Positions 1 to 12,488 of a stretch of 64,000 nucleotides of DNA are shown here, in pieces. The notes under the pieces are model-generated. The model was given only the letters and a program-made list of their open reading frames with translations. It did not search any database and had not been told where the DNA came from. How positions within the stretch are numbered: the first letter of the stretch is position 1; each line of letters starts with the position of its first letter. The position numbers and the translations under genes are program-made. The DNA lies in assembly GCA_019137255.1 (NCBI GenBank), contig WPDH01000228.1, forward strand, positions 1-64,000, written 5' to 3'. The stretch is from Corinectria fuckeliana (lineage: Eukaryota; Ascomycota; Sordariomycetes; Hypocreales; Nectriaceae).

Positions 1-1050
1 ATTATTCTATTTATATTTATTATATAACTTTATAGTATTATATTTAATATTATAAAGATAATAAAATATAATATTATAATTTTAAGTATTATATAAGTTA
101 ATAGTATATAATATTATCTTTAGATTAGCTATAATCTTATTATAAATCTTAAGCTTATAAGAGTTTTAGTATAAGTAAGTATAAGATTATATACTTAAAT
201 AAATAAGTAAAAAAAATACTAATCTTAGTTATTTTAATTATTATAAGACTTTTAGTATTAGCTCTAATTAAACCTTTTATAAAAGCTTAAATAGTTAAGT
301 CTAAGTTTATAATAAGCTATTTAATATTAAATATAAACTTATAAGTAATTATACTAAGTATCTTCTTAAAAAAATACTAAAAATATTTATTATTAAGCTT
401 AATACTTACTATAATATTATTATTTATTATATTAGAAAGTAGTAAAAAGAAAAAAATAAAAAGTAAGATAATTAGAGTTTAAATAATAGTCTTTTTTTTT
501 TTAGTAATATCTTTTTATATAAAAGATATTTTATTATATAATATTATATATAAGAATATAATTATATAAAAAGGTATATTTTTATAAATAATTAGTAGTA
601 AGAAAAAAGAAAGAAAAGTAAGTATAAGATAATACTTTCTACTAGAATAAAAGTTAGCTTACTATTATATATAAATATATAAGAAATTAAAGGTTATTAA
701 AAATAAGCTAAAATAAATAAAATAAGTATTAAAATATAACTCTTAGCTATATAAAACTATATATAAAAAAATAATAATTAAAAAAGTAATATAATAATAT
801 AAATCTAATTAAAAGAGAGAGGTATTTATACCTAAAAATATAATATTAAAAAAAAAAAAAAAAAAAATTAAGTTATAATAAAAGGTTTTTTTAAGCTATA
901 NNATCTTAGTAAATATATATAATAAGATTATATAAGAGTATATTATATTAAGTAATTTTAGTAAAAAAAAACTTAAAAATATTTAAGGATTAATTAATAT
1001 ATATAAAATAGGATTATATAAGAGCATATAAGGTTATATAAGTGTATAAT
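1..1050. repeat. AT-rich, gene-free block, probable RIP-degraded repeat
   Basis: Almost all bases are A or T, with many short TA-rich words and homopolymer runs, including a long A run near 850-866. No reading frame of useful length survives. Composition changes abruptly at about 1,045-1,060 to normal GC content. In filamentous ascomycetes such blocks are usually transposon copies mutated C-to-T by repeat-induced point mutation (known biology). That this one was a transposon is inferred, since no element is recognisable. Two unresolved bases (N) lie at 901-902. Confidence 0.8.
901..902. other. Assembly gap or ambiguous bases (NN)
   Basis: Two N characters inside the AT-rich block. They mark uncertain sequence or a scaffold join, so the true length of the AT-rich block at this point is not certain. 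Confidence 0.95.
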
Positions 1051-1146
1051 ATAGGGTGACTCTAGCGAAATTTCCAAAAAAAGTTAATATGAGACACCAG
1101 GCCCTATAGCCTTCCGTAGCTGTTGCAGATATGGCATGCCCACTGC

Positions 1147-1437
1147 TTAGGTTGCGGGGATCCGCTGGCAGCCAGGCTGGATGCAACCACGGATTGATTG
1201 AGCGCTCGCGTCGGATGTCGTCACATCTTTGTGGCTGTAGCACGTCCAAGACAAGCTGTCCCGGGGCTCGGGGCAGCCGGGGTGGGAACATCGATGCCGG
1301 GTGCAGTAAGACAGTCCGTCTTTGGCGTTGGGGATGGCCGCGTCGTCGTCTGCTTGGAAATGTCCCCCATTGTTGGCAAAGGTAGAACCTGCGGCACAGG
1401 TCTTGCAAACGGGCGATGCAGTCATGGCTTTACTCAT
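1147..1437 (-). CDS. Putative small Cys/His-rich protein at the edge of the AT-rich block
   Basis: A 96-codon frame whose product repeats a pattern of CxxC, YCxxHxCxxPGC, WxCYSH and CxxPGC. This resembles zinc-binding modules of short hypothetical fungal proteins. I do not recognise a named family. Its position immediately beside the AT-rich block suggests it could be a surviving exon or fragment of a gene partly lost to RIP. An overlapping shifted frame on the same strand (1034-1408) lacks this pattern. No introns were assigned and no partner gene is adjacent. The repeated spacing of Cys and His is the only evidence for coding. Confidence 0.35.
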   Translation of the reverse strand: MSKAMTASPVCKTCAAGSTFANNGGHFQADDDAAIPNAKDGLSYCTRHRCSHPGCPEPRDSLSWTCYSHKDVTTSDASAQSIRGCIQPGCQRIPAT

Positions 1438-2809
1438 GTTTTCGCTATAGCCAAATCCTGTCTCTCTAGGTTAAGGCCCAGGGTTGGGTAGTGAGGTTTA
1501 GGTCTTCGGAGGATGGGCTGGGTCTCGATGCTTAGCCGTGGTCATTGAGAGCTGAGCTTGCGGGTGGTCGTAAGAGCGTCAGACTCAGTCGAGTTCTGCT
1601 CACTATGCATGAGAACGGTAGTCTTTTTGTGTAATGTTTTTAGTGATCAACTCGATCGTCAGAGCTGGAGGCATTCATTCTGCCTAACTGCGGTCGCATC
1701 GTGGCTGAGCGCTCGCTCTCTGAACAGCCTCTCCCGTCGGACCGGTGCGTCACTAAAGGGAATCCCTGCCATTGCTGTCGTTACTTACCTTAGGTACCTA
1801 GGGTGCTAGGCTGCCAGCTGAAGTCGACCTCTAGCTAGAGAACTACTAATGATCGACGTGGTGCCTAAATGCAATCAACTTGAATCCTCCTTTTTGATGA
1901 TTGCTTCCTACGATTCGAACCTAGGTGTAGGTAACATTGTCTGGGTAAGGTAAACTGGGCGATTAGCTGTTGGTCTACATAGTATCTACCTGCTTCCGTG
2001 TACTCAACATACAATGGAGGTTAATTGGCTTCATCTATTTGATCATCTGCGATTATTGTTTTGGCCGCTTCAAGACAACATCCCGCCCGAGCTCGACAGA
2101 AACACCGCCTGTTCCTTAATTAATCCTACATGGCAACCCGAAGATGCCGTCGCAATACATGGAGAACGGTTCCCATTCCCGTCCCTAACGAGTTTAGGGT
2201 AGACCGGTCAGCACGTATTCGCTCCGCGGATACCGATCCAAACATCCCTACCGCCATCCCGAATGAGCGAGACAATGCTGAAGATGCCAGCACAAGGGTT
2301 GCGGCATTCCCTTTGCGCGAAAAGCCAGCCAGTCACAGCCATCCAGCAAACACGGTGGCACTTCGGACCCCTGTAAAATCCGACAAGTCGACACTCGAAA
2401 CCCAAAAGCGGTTGTTGCCGGGTCAACCGTCATATGTAATCTCTTTGTTTGGCTCCAGCTCCCCCCCCCCGCGAGGGAAGCTACGTTGTGGTCCTGCCTA
2501 CCACTCTGGTTAATAGTCCAACGACTCCATGTTCGGCTCTTCATACCATCACCGACCAACAAAGCAAAGCGTCAATCTTGGAAGAGCCTCTCTCTTCCGC
2601 CTATTACCCGCTTCCCGGGGACCTCTCGACTGTCTCAGCCAGCTCGCCTTCTGGAATCCGCAAGCGATCTGTCGATCGTCCCGCTTCCCCCGCGGCAGCG
2701 ACACAAGTCATCGCAAACAGCACTCTCGCTCGCTTCGAACCCTCGCATCGCCAATCTCCCGTTGTTTGCGCCCTCCCGAGGCCACATTCCAGCCGCCGAG
2801 TCAACCGAC
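1438..2809. other. Upstream region of the chitin synthase gene; no gene supported
   Basis: Several short open frames occur here but none shows recognisable domains or convincing composition. The last ~325 bases before 2810 are open in frame with the chitin synthase (from 2486). They probably form its 5' leader, although a longer N-terminus cannot be excluded. Confidence 0.5.
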
Positions 2810-5800
2810 ATGGACGAGCAGCACACGCCCTTGCGGCCGCCGGAATACAGTCTGCCGCCGTACGACGAAGATGAGCTCCATCACACGCCCACCGGCCACA
2901 ATGCTGCCGCCGTGAGACTGTTGACATCGGTCGAAGAGCCCTATGATGCTCCCACGTATGTACCGCCCTCATTTCCACCATTTTCTTCAGTCTCTCCCCG
3001 GACACCTTCATCCCCTCTTAAACCCCCAATCTTGATCCCTCCACCCGCCTCTTGCGGCCCGCCCTCTCGCAAAGCCCCTCAACACACAGGTGCTGCATCT
3101 GCGGCCAAGACGGCAGCCACCGCGAAGCCAGACCACATCGACAGCCTGGAGAAGAAACGCGGCAGGGAAGCAGCAGTCCTGTCTCCTCTCCCATCGGGCA
3201 TCAGCCTCTCAATCGCCAATTCCCCTTCCATATTACCCAGCAAGCGCGTATCTAGTCCTCTTGCAAAGTTGCAGAACCAAGACCAAAAACCAGCCAGCGA
3301 CGTCGCCTTTGCAGATATGGCCCGTGATCTGCCAGAGATCCCAGAGGGTGTTAGCGAACGGTGTACGCAGTATGGCCGACAGCACGGCTTGAACTACTAC
3401 CCTCCTGGGCCTCCAAAGCTCCCACTGCCCCATGGGGAAACCAACGACTCACATTCACCCAACCCTAGAATACGCAGTCCGCGACGAAACTTGAATTACC
3501 AGCCTAGCGTCCTCTCATCGCACTCAAGATCCAGCTCTTTCCTTGACGACGTACCTCGCATGGGACCTCCCGACTCTACATACGTTCCCTTCTCCGGCCG
3601 AGAGTCACCCCAACGACCATGGACACCCTCATCGCGAATGTCCGACTTTACGAGATCCGATCTCTCCAGACCACCCCCCACCAACGGCACATACGAGCCC
3701 GCCGACCTCGATGGCAGTCCTCGCCCAGGAACTCCGTCCTCCCGATACGGCGGGAGCCCTAGACGGCCGCTGCCCCCTGCGCCGTTATTCTCAGGGCCAC
3801 CCCGGAACTCACAGGCGTTTGCAGACGACGCGACGGTGTCTATTCCTCTAAGTGATGTTGATGACGACGTCTTCGGTCCCGAATCCGACCTCAGTGAAGC
3901 ACGGCCCCAAACAATGGGCCGCGATTCCTACATGTCGACCGACTCTCAGGAGACGTTGAGTCAGGTTCCTGAGTATTACGATAAATCTGACCTCTATGGG
4001 CCAGCTCCCGATGGAGCCCAGGAGCGACGAGGTGTTCGCGCACCCCAGATGTCAAAGAAGGAGGTCCAACTCATCAACGGTGAGCTCGTGCTGGAGTGTA
4101 AAATTCCCACCATTCTCTACAGCTTCTTGCCCCGACGCAACGAGGTCGAGTTCACCCACATGAGATACACAGCTGTGACGTGCGATCCCGATGACTTCGT
4201 CGACAAAGGATACAAGCTACGTCAGTCCATTGGTCGCACCACTCGCGAGACCGAGCTGTTCATCTGCGTTACCATGTACAACGAAGACGAGATCGGCTTT
4301 ACACGCACCATGTACGCCGTCATGAAGAACATCTCTCATTTCTGCTCCCGTACGCGCTCGCGTACTTGGGGCGAGACCGGATGGCAGAAGATCGTTGTTT
4401 GCATCGTCTCCGATGGTCGTGAAAAGATTCATCCTCGCACCCTCGACGCTCTTGCAGCAATGGGTGTTTACCAGGACGGCATCGCCAAGAATTACGTCAA
4501 CAACCGCGCCGTCCAGGCCCACGTCTACGAGTACACGACCCAGGTCTCTCTCGACGCCGACCTCAAGTTCAAGGGAGCTGAGAAGGGCATTGTCCCCTGC
4601 CAGATGATTTTCTGTTTGAAGGAGAAGAACCAGAGAAAGCTCAACTCACACCGATGGTTCTTCAACGCCTTTGGCAAGGCCCTCAACCCCAACGTGTGCA
4701 TCTTGCTGGATGTGGGCACCCGGCCCGGTGGCAATTCTCTCTATCACTTGTGGAAGGCCTTTGATACCGATTCTAACGTCGCGGGCGCCTGTGGAGAGAT
4801 CAAAGCCATGAAGGGCAAGTTCGGCGTCAACCTCCTCAACCCCCTGGTCGCGTCTCAGAACTTTGAGTACAAAATGTCCAACATCCTTGACAAGCCCCTT
4901 GAGTCCGTCTTTGGCTACATCACTGTGCTTCCCGGTGCTCTGAGTGCCTATCGATACCATGCGCTGCAGAACGACGAGACGGGGCATGGACCTCTCAGCC
5001 AGTACTTCAAGGGTGAGACGCTGCATGGACAACACGCCGATGTCTTTACCGCCAATATGTACTTGGCCGAGGATCGTATTCTCTGCTGGGAGCTGGTTGC
5101 CAAGAAAAGTGAGAGATGGGTCTTGAAGTACGTCAAGGGATGTACTGGTGAGACAGACGTGCCTGGTAAGTTGAGAGAACCAGACTGGCTTGCGTCCAGA
5201 TTTGTGGGTTGCTAACATGTTCACAGATACTGTGCCCGAATTTATCTCTCAACGACGAAGATGGCTCAACGGTGCCTTCTTCGCCGCAGTCTATTCTCTT
5301 GTCCACTTCAAGCAGATCTGGCAGACAGACCACACGATCGCGCGCAAGGTGTTGCTGCACATCGAATTCGTCTACCAGTTCATCCAGCTCATGTTCACCT
5401 TCTTCTCTCTGGCTAACTTCTACCTGACCTTTTACTTTGTTGCTGGCGGGTTGACCGACAAAAAGATCGATCCATTCGGGCACAACATTGCAACAGTCAT
5501 CTTTCACATCCTGCGGTACTCATGTGTGCTTCTCATAGCCACCCAGTTCATCCTATCTCTTGGCAATCGACCACAGGGTGCCAAGAAGCTTTATCTGATA
5601 AGCATGGTCATCTACGGGATCATCATGGTTTACACGACCTTTGCAACAATCTACATTATCGTCCGGCAACTCACAGCTGGCGACGACGAGGACATAGCGA
5701 TGGGTAACAACGTCTTTACAAACCTCATCGTGTCCATCTTGTCGACTATCGGAATGTACTTTATCATGTCGATCCTCTACCTCGACCCTTGGCACATGAT

Positions 5801-6395
5801 CACATCTTCGGCGCAGTACTTCCTCCTTTTGCCCAGTTACATCTGCACCCTACAGGTCTACGCGTTCTGCAACACACACGATGTTACCTGGGGTACCAAG
5901 GGCGACAATGTCATGAAGACTGACCTGGGTGGAGCCGTGGGCAAGGGCCAGACCGTTGAACTGGACATGCCCAGCGAGCAGCTCGACATTGACAGCGGGT
6001 ACGACGAAGCCTTGAGGAACCTCCGTGACCGTCTCGAGGTAGCCGAGGCCCCCATCAGCGAGGCTCAGTTGCAAGAAGACTACTACAAGAGCGTCCGTAC
6101 CTACATGGTGCTGCTCTGGATGATCTGCAACGGCATCCTCGGCATGGCCGTTTCCGAGATTTACAGCAGCAAGGGTATCGGCGACAACTTCTATCTGCGG
6201 TTTATCCTCTGGAGTGTGGCCTCCCTCGCCGTCTTCCGCGCCATCGGTTCTACCACCTTCGCCGTCCTCAACGTCATCAACATGATCGTAGAGGGCCGCG
6301 TCCGCATGACTCTCAAGGCCCCTAGATGGTGGGGCAGCGTCAGTGACCGGGTCAGCGAGAAGATGAGCAGTGTCGGTACCACGCTGAAGAGCTGA
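2810..6395 (+). CDS. chs: Chitin synthase, family GT2, class I/II type
   Basis: Integral membrane enzyme that polymerises UDP-GlcNAc into chitin at the plasma membrane or septum. Exons 2810-5165 and 5227-6395 join across a 61-nt intron with branch GCTAAC, so ...ETDVP continues into DTVPEFIS. The core shows TMYNED, the LAEDRILCWEL segment and QRRRWLNG, the hallmark catalytic motif, followed by about six C-terminal membrane segments. The conserved core starts only near residue 400, so the N-terminal Pro/Ser-rich region is long for the family (whole proteins usually ~900 residues, here 1,174). A further N-terminal intron is therefore likely, for example from the GTATGT near 2956 to an acceptor near 3240. 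The start at 2810 begins MDEQHTPLRPPEYSLPPYDE; an in-frame ATG lies upstream at 2486. Resemblance of the core suggests class I, but the class is tentative. Confidence 0.93.
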
Positions 6396-7007
6396 AGCTA
6401 TCACTTGATGTTTTGTGCGTATTTGCTTGTGGATTCTGCGGGCGTTGGGATACACGGATTTGTCGTTGGCGTGGGGTTCGAGGGTCTGTCACTGCATTCG
6501 TGCTGTGGGAGTCGAAATGCGAGCTCCTTTACTTGCTTGTTGTTTGTATGTGATGATGTACGGAATTTGATATGGAAAGGTTGCCATGAGAAGCTGGCAA
6601 AATGGCTTTGGACAAGTCTTGTTTGATAGGACGGGGGTTTGGAGCCCGGGCACGCAAATAAATGGATGTTTATACCCCCTAATGTACTACCTCGTTTCAT
6701 TTCCTTGTCTCGCCTTCGGTTTTCGGGGTAATTTGTTCAATTGCAGCACAAATGTGGTCAAGGCGAGGAATGAAAAGGGTCAAAGCCACACAGTGCTGGG
6801 TTCGAAATGTAATATATGTATATGTAAAAAAGAGACTTCTTCATGATTGATGTTCCTACATGGGGAATTGATGCGTTCTAACCAGTGCGCCTGGCCAATT
6901 AAATCACAAAAGTATGCACAAAGATGCCAATCTCATCATAAGACGCCCGATTCTCCCTCCTTCATTTTGGTTTTGGGTAATCCAACTTGTCCAATTATCT
7001 TCATCGT
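6396..7007. other. Convergent 3' intergenic region
   Basis: Lies between the stop codons of chitin synthase (+) and sulfite reductase (-). It should contain both 3' untranslated regions. I see no further gene. Confidence 0.6.
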
Positions 7008-10000
7008 TTACTCCTCATCCTCGTCATCTTCAGGGATCTAGAGCCGGGGGATTAGCCTATGAGTAAAGTAGAGAGGAGTAGCACCAGCTAAATCAGACTT
7101 ACATTGTCGTGGAAGTTGCGGCCATCCGTGGTGGCAGTGATGATGCCAGCCCGGATGCAAAAGTCACCGAAGCGCTCGCTCTCCTCGCGCTCTAGAGCGT
7201 ACCGCTTCAGCAGAGGCTTCATGGTGGCGAGGATCTCTTCCTCCTTGATGCTCTGGCGGAACAGCTTGTTGAGGCGCTGGCCATGGTAGCCACCGCCTAG
7301 GTACATGTTGTATGCGCCAAAAGCCTTGCCGACAAAGGCCACCTCGGCCAGCCAGGGGCGAGCGCAACCGTTGGGGCAGCCAGTCATACGCATGACGATG
7401 GAGTCCTGGCGTAGACCGCTCTCCTCAAGGCATGCCTCGAGCTTGGTGATGAGCACAGGCAGATATCGCTCGGACTCGGCCATGGCGAGGCCACAGGTGG
7501 GGAAAGCGACACAAGCCGACGAGCTTAGGCGGAGACCCGAGAATTGGTAGTTGTCAAGCTTGTACTTCTTCATCAGCTCCTTCAGAGCGGGAAGGTCCTC
7601 GTCGGCAGCGTTGCTCAGGATGAGATGCTGGTTTCCGGTGAGACGGAACTCGCCCTTGTGGATCTTGGCGATCTCGCGCAGGCCAGCCTTCATCTGGAAG
7701 TCGGCCGTGTCCTCGATACGACCGTTCTCAATGAAGAAGGTGAAGTGGTTGAGACCAGTCTCGTCCTTCACCCAGCCAAAGGTATCGACGTTGCTCTTGA
7801 ACTCGAAAGGCCGCTCCTGCTCGAACTTCTTGCCCCACAACTCCTCGACCTTGCTCTTGAAGACCTCGACGGTCATGTCGTCGATGGTGTACTTGAGACG
7901 AGCGTGCTTGCGGTTCTTTCGGTCACCGTTATCGCGCTGGATAAGCATGATCTTCTCGCAGACAAGGTGGACATCCTCAGCCTTGGAGAAACCGAGCATT
8001 CGTCCAGTCTGCGGGTAAGTCTTCTTGTTGTTGTGAGTGGTACCCATACCGCCGCCAGCAAGGACGTTGAAACCAGCCACGCTGCCGTCCTCGCCCTTGA
8101 TAGCGATCAAACCAACGTCGTGAGCGTACACATCGGTGTCGTTGTGAGGGGGGATGGCAATGGTGATCTTGAACTTTCGAGGCAGATAGGTGGGGCCGTA
8201 TAGGGGCTCGAAGTCTTGGATGGCATCGCCTGCAACCTGAACCTTCTCCTCGTTTTCATCCGTCAACCAGATCTCATGGTAGGCGTTGGTCGAGGGAAGC
8301 AGGTGCTCGCTGATTTTCTTCGAGTAGGAATGCACCTCCGCTTGGTACTTGGACTCAGTAGGGAGAGAGCTGCACATGACGTTTCGGTTCACGTCACCGC
8401 AGGCGGCGAGGGTGTCCATCAGAGAACGGTTGATAGCTTGCATGGCAGGCTTGAGCTTGCTCTTGATAACACCGTGGAACTGGAAGGTCTGTCGGGTCGT
8501 GAGCTTCATGGTCTCGTTACCGAGCTCATTCGCAATGTCATCCATTTGGATCCACTGCTTGGGAGTAGAGACACCGCCAGGCAGTCGACATCGGATCATG
8601 AAAGAGTAGGCGGGCTCCAGACCCTGGGCCTTGCGCTCGTCTCGAACATCACGGTCATCCTGCATGTAGGTACCGTGAAACTTGGTGAGCTGTTGGTCAG
8701 ACGCGGAGATGGCGCCAGTAGAGGTGTCCCTGAGGCCCTCTAGGATGGTACCGCGAAGGAAGTTGGACGCCGACTTGATGTCCTCGTTGGTGATTGGCGG
8801 GGGCTCATCAGGGAGGCCATCAACCTTGTCAACGCCAAGAGCCTGCCAGATCTTAGGCTCCCAGTCAGAGTAACCGGTCTGGAAGCCATCAGGATCCTGG
8901 TCGTCGCCCAGGCCAACGTCAGCCAGGTGCTTGGCGCCGAGGTTGGTCAGCACACGGTCAAGATCCTTGGCGGGCTTGTTGTAGTATATCCTGTCCTCCT
9001 TGCGTGGCCAGTAGTGGCTGTCACCGAGACCGAAGATGGAGTAGTTGACAGTGGCCAGATCGAGGTCGGTGTTGTCCTTGATGGCGTCCCAGAAGGGCAG
9101 ACCATTCTGAGGGAACTCACCCTGACCGGCAGTGGAAGAAAGAAAGACGATGTTCTCCTCAGCAGGAAGATCCTCAAGCGGGTAGTCCTCCATGGCCAAG
9201 ACGGACGTCTTCAGGCCGCGAGCACGGCCTCGGTTAGCGAGTCGCTTCGCCAGGGTACCTGCGTTACCGTTGTCGGAGGCGTAGAGGATAGTGAGAGGAG
9301 CACCGAGGAGACCCTCCAAGAGCTGGTTGTAAGCATCCTTGGCCTTGCGCTTCTGCTGGGCTCGCACCTCGGTGCCGAAGTCCTGGGCCACAGCGGCGGC
9401 AAACTTGGGCTCCTTGTTCATCAGCTGGGTGAGCTGGTTGTCTCGGGCCAAGAACTTCTTGAGCTCCTGCTTAATCAGCTCGGAGTCGAGCGAGAAGTTG
9501 GGCTCTCCCTTCTTCTCGTTCTCAGGGTTCCACCGGTATAGAGGCCAGTAGCCAGTGTCGACCGCCTTCTTAGTCTCCTGGAGAACGGTAAGGGCAGAGT
9601 CAGTCTCGCCAAAGTAGGGCAGATAGGCCAAGACGACCGAGGGACCGTCGAACTTGTCGGCCTCGAGCATAGCCTGCAGCACTTGGGTGTAAGAGCTGTA
9701 GACGGCAGTAGAGGCGACGTAGACGTTGCCGAAGTTCATAGCGTAGAGGCCAATATCCTTCTTCCTCCGGTTGGCATCAGCACTAGCCCTCTCCGAGTAG
9801 GGGGTCGAGTCGATGATGAGCATGTTGATGTTTTCACCGGAGGCCAGGACGTGGTGGACACCGGAGTTGCCAAGGTCGTAAGCCCAGGCATCGGAGCCAG
9901 TCAGCCACAGCGACTCCTTGCGGAACAGGCCCTTGGCAGTCAAGAGCTTCGCCGCACTAGTAGAGCCATCTGTCTCGAGGCGGGAGATGACGTCGTCAGC

Positions 10001-12254
10001 GATCTCGGTCGACTTAGTAGCGTTGTCGGCGTTGACGGCCCATCGAGCCAGCCAGCTTTTGGGGGCGTCAGTAATGAAGTTGCCGTTGGCAGCAGCCTCC
10101 TTGACTTCAGCGACGAACTGGTTCCGGCGCTCCTTGCGAGCCAGCAGCGAACCGAAACCGAACTCCGGGCTAGCGGCGACGGTTGCTGAAAGCCCCGTGG
10201 TCGAGGACTTGATGGCATTGGCGATGTACGTGCGCTGGCCAAACAGCTGGTCGAGGATCTTGGTGTAAGCAGTCTCCAGCTTGGGAGAGTTTAGGTCGTA
10301 GCCAGTGGGCTCCTTGTAAGCGCTCTTCTTGCCGACCTCGAGGTTCTGAATGGGCTTCTCGGCGGTGAGATTCTGGAGAACACCGCGGAGAGCCTGAGTG
10401 ACAACGTCCGAGGCTATGTAACCGAGCTGGTGACCGACAATGGTCTCGACGCCGCCGGGGCCGCTTCGGATGGAGGTCAGAACATCGATGAGGAGAGGCC
10501 CCCACTTGGTGGTCTTGCGGTGGATTTGCTCGAGGACGGCGATTCTCTTGATCGACTTGGGGATGGCATCCGCAAGGCGGGAGCCAATCCAGGGTCGGTA
10601 GAGACGCGGGGTCAGAATGGCGGTGTTGGCGAAGATGTCGTCGGGGCGGGCATTGTCAATGGCCTCGGCAAAAGTGCCAGCGTCGGAACCAAAGATGAAG
10701 AGGCAGTTCTCGGCACCAGCAGGGCCGGAGTATTCGAAAGCGCTGTATGATCGGCCGAGAGCAGTCTTGATCTGGCCCCAAATGCGCGCGGCGCACCTGT
10801 ACACATCTTCGGAGCTGACCTGGGGAGGGGCGGTCTCGACGGTAGTGGCGATAGAGGAGGGCGCGACGGGGGTGCTGGAGGCGCTGTCTTGGCTGGACTT
10901 GACCGAGGTTCCGGTAGATGGAGCCTTGAAGGCGCTGGTACTCGCGGGAACGGCAAGGGACCCGACCTTTTCGGAAGCGCCGTTGACGACAACGTCGTGG
11001 TCCGAAGAGACGGCGATGTGGCCGTCGTCGGCGTACATGCCCGTGGCCGAGTTGGTGCCGGCACCGGCCTGGAATCGGCGCACGCTTTCCATGTCGAGAA
11101 CGTCACGGATGACAGCAGCGTCCTCGGTGGCGATGGGCTTGTCGTTGGCGGAGGTGGAGGGGGCGAAGAAGTGAACGACACCCTTTCCAGTGCGGATGGC
11201 GAGGGCATGTGCAGTCAGGGCCATGTCCTGGGCCTCCTGGAGGGTCTCGGATTGAACAAAGGTCCATCCTGAATTGCGAATTGCGGTGATGACGGAGTAG
11301 TCGGCGAACGTGCGGGGCTGGAGGGCGACGTGAAGGACCAGGGGGTAGTTGGCCAGCTTATAGAGGTGAGAGACGGAAGGGAGGAGGATGGTTGATGTGG
11401 TGGTGACGGAGACCAGCTTGCCGGCGCGGATGGGTGTGAAGGCGGAGAGCAGGGGGTCGGCATTGTGTCGGACGGGGAGGATCTAGGAGGTAATGATTAG
11501 TTGCGTTGTTCTGTCTTGGTTATCCTCTCCGGTCAACTGCGCCTCCAATTGACAGCACAATTGATCACCCTCGCTCAAGTTGGCTCTCATGGCCATGGCC
11601 CTGCGTCATGGCTCCCAGATCCGCATCTCGCACGGCAGGGATGGCGGAGGGGCCGACGAGCCGAAGCACGCACAGCGACCAGTCAAAGTGGGGGGTTTTG
11701 AGACCGAGCCATTGAGTAAGAACGAGGGGCTCTGGAGCTGGCTGGCTTACTTCAGGAACCGAATCGGCGCTCTGGGCAACGAGGCCGTGATCTTTGCGAC
11801 CGGCATATCGCCTCAGGTGGGAGGAGAACTCGGAATCGGAGCCGACGGTAGGCTGGACGGAGATGATGACATCGCTGGAGAGGTAGGCGATTCTCGCGAC
11901 TGCGGGGGGAGAAAGACACTATCAGCTAGGGGTCTTTCCGACTGGTGGTTTTACCTGGAATGGCAAGGGATTCGGGCTAGGTGTTTGATCTTGGATTGCG
12001 TCTTTCTGCGGCCCATCTCCGGCCTCAGAAGAGGTTCGTTCGGTGAGGCATTCGGAGCGGGAACGGAAGAGGAACCGGGTCCCAGCACCGACCCGGCGCA
12101 TTCCCCAGCGCATCCCCGCAGCAGACTTGTGAATCAAACACCACGAAGCCGAAATGTATAACCGCACGGCTTCGCATCCGGGAAGAGGGAGAGGTGGTGG
12201 TCACTTACCGGCCTCCTCAGGCGTGCGAATCTGGTGCTGCGAAGTGGTGTCCAT
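7008..12254 (-). CDS. MET5: Assimilatory sulfite reductase (NADPH), beta/hemoprotein subunit
   Basis: Reduces sulfite to sulfide with electrons from the alpha (MET10-type) flavoprotein, for cysteine and methionine synthesis in the cytosol. Four exons fit in phase: 12254-12209, 11899-11751, 11482-7103 and 7037-7008, giving 1,534 residues, the usual size for filamentous-fungal ECM17/MET5 proteins. The start is MDTTSQHQIRTPEEA, joined to VARIAYLSSDV. The end is the tiny last exon IPEDDEDEE. Domains in order are a pyruvate-ferredoxin-oxidoreductase-like N-terminal half, a flavodoxin-like domain near residue 795 (LTILYASDNGNAG), and the two-repeat siroheme/4Fe-4S domain. In the last domain the cluster cysteines lie in CVAFPTCGLA and TGCPNGCARP near residues 1385-1440. 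The leader upstream of the start is very pyrimidine-rich. Identity is secure; the exon 1 assignment is my inference from splice phase. Confidence 0.95.
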
Positions 12255-12279
12255 GGCGTCCCGCAGACACAGACAAGGG

Positions 12280-12420
12280 AGAGAAGGGGAAGGTGGAGGG
12301 AGAGGGGTGGAGGACGAGAGAGACGAAGGAGGGAAGGGAGGAGAAGGAGAAGAAAAGAAGAAGAAGAGAAGAAAGAAGCTTGAGAGAGTGGAAGAGAGAG
12401 ATGGAGAGACGGTCTCGCTC
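12280..12420 (-). promoter_or_regulatory. Pyrimidine-rich leader upstream of sulfite reductase
   Basis: On the coding strand of the sulfite reductase gene this stretch is nearly all C and T (read as a GA tract on the plus strand). CT-rich tracts just upstream of start codons are typical of strongly expressed filamentous-fungal genes. The start codon lies about 25 nt further on, at 12254. The function here is inferred from position and composition only. Confidence 0.5.
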
Positions 12421-12488
12421 ACGCGGACTCCGGGGGGGTGGGTTGGAAATTATTTTTTTGGCTCTGGTTTCTAAAGGGATTCGTCTCT

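Noticed and set aside
1895..1935. Sequence resembling a tRNA T-arm (GGTTCGAATC on the minus strand)
   Set aside because: No matching acceptor stem, anticodon arm or D-arm could be found around it; likely chance.
7104..11272. Numerous open frames on the plus strand opposite sulfite reductase (up to about 220 codons)
   Set aside because: They are antisense shadows of a strongly conserved coding sequence; translations are repetitive and without domains.
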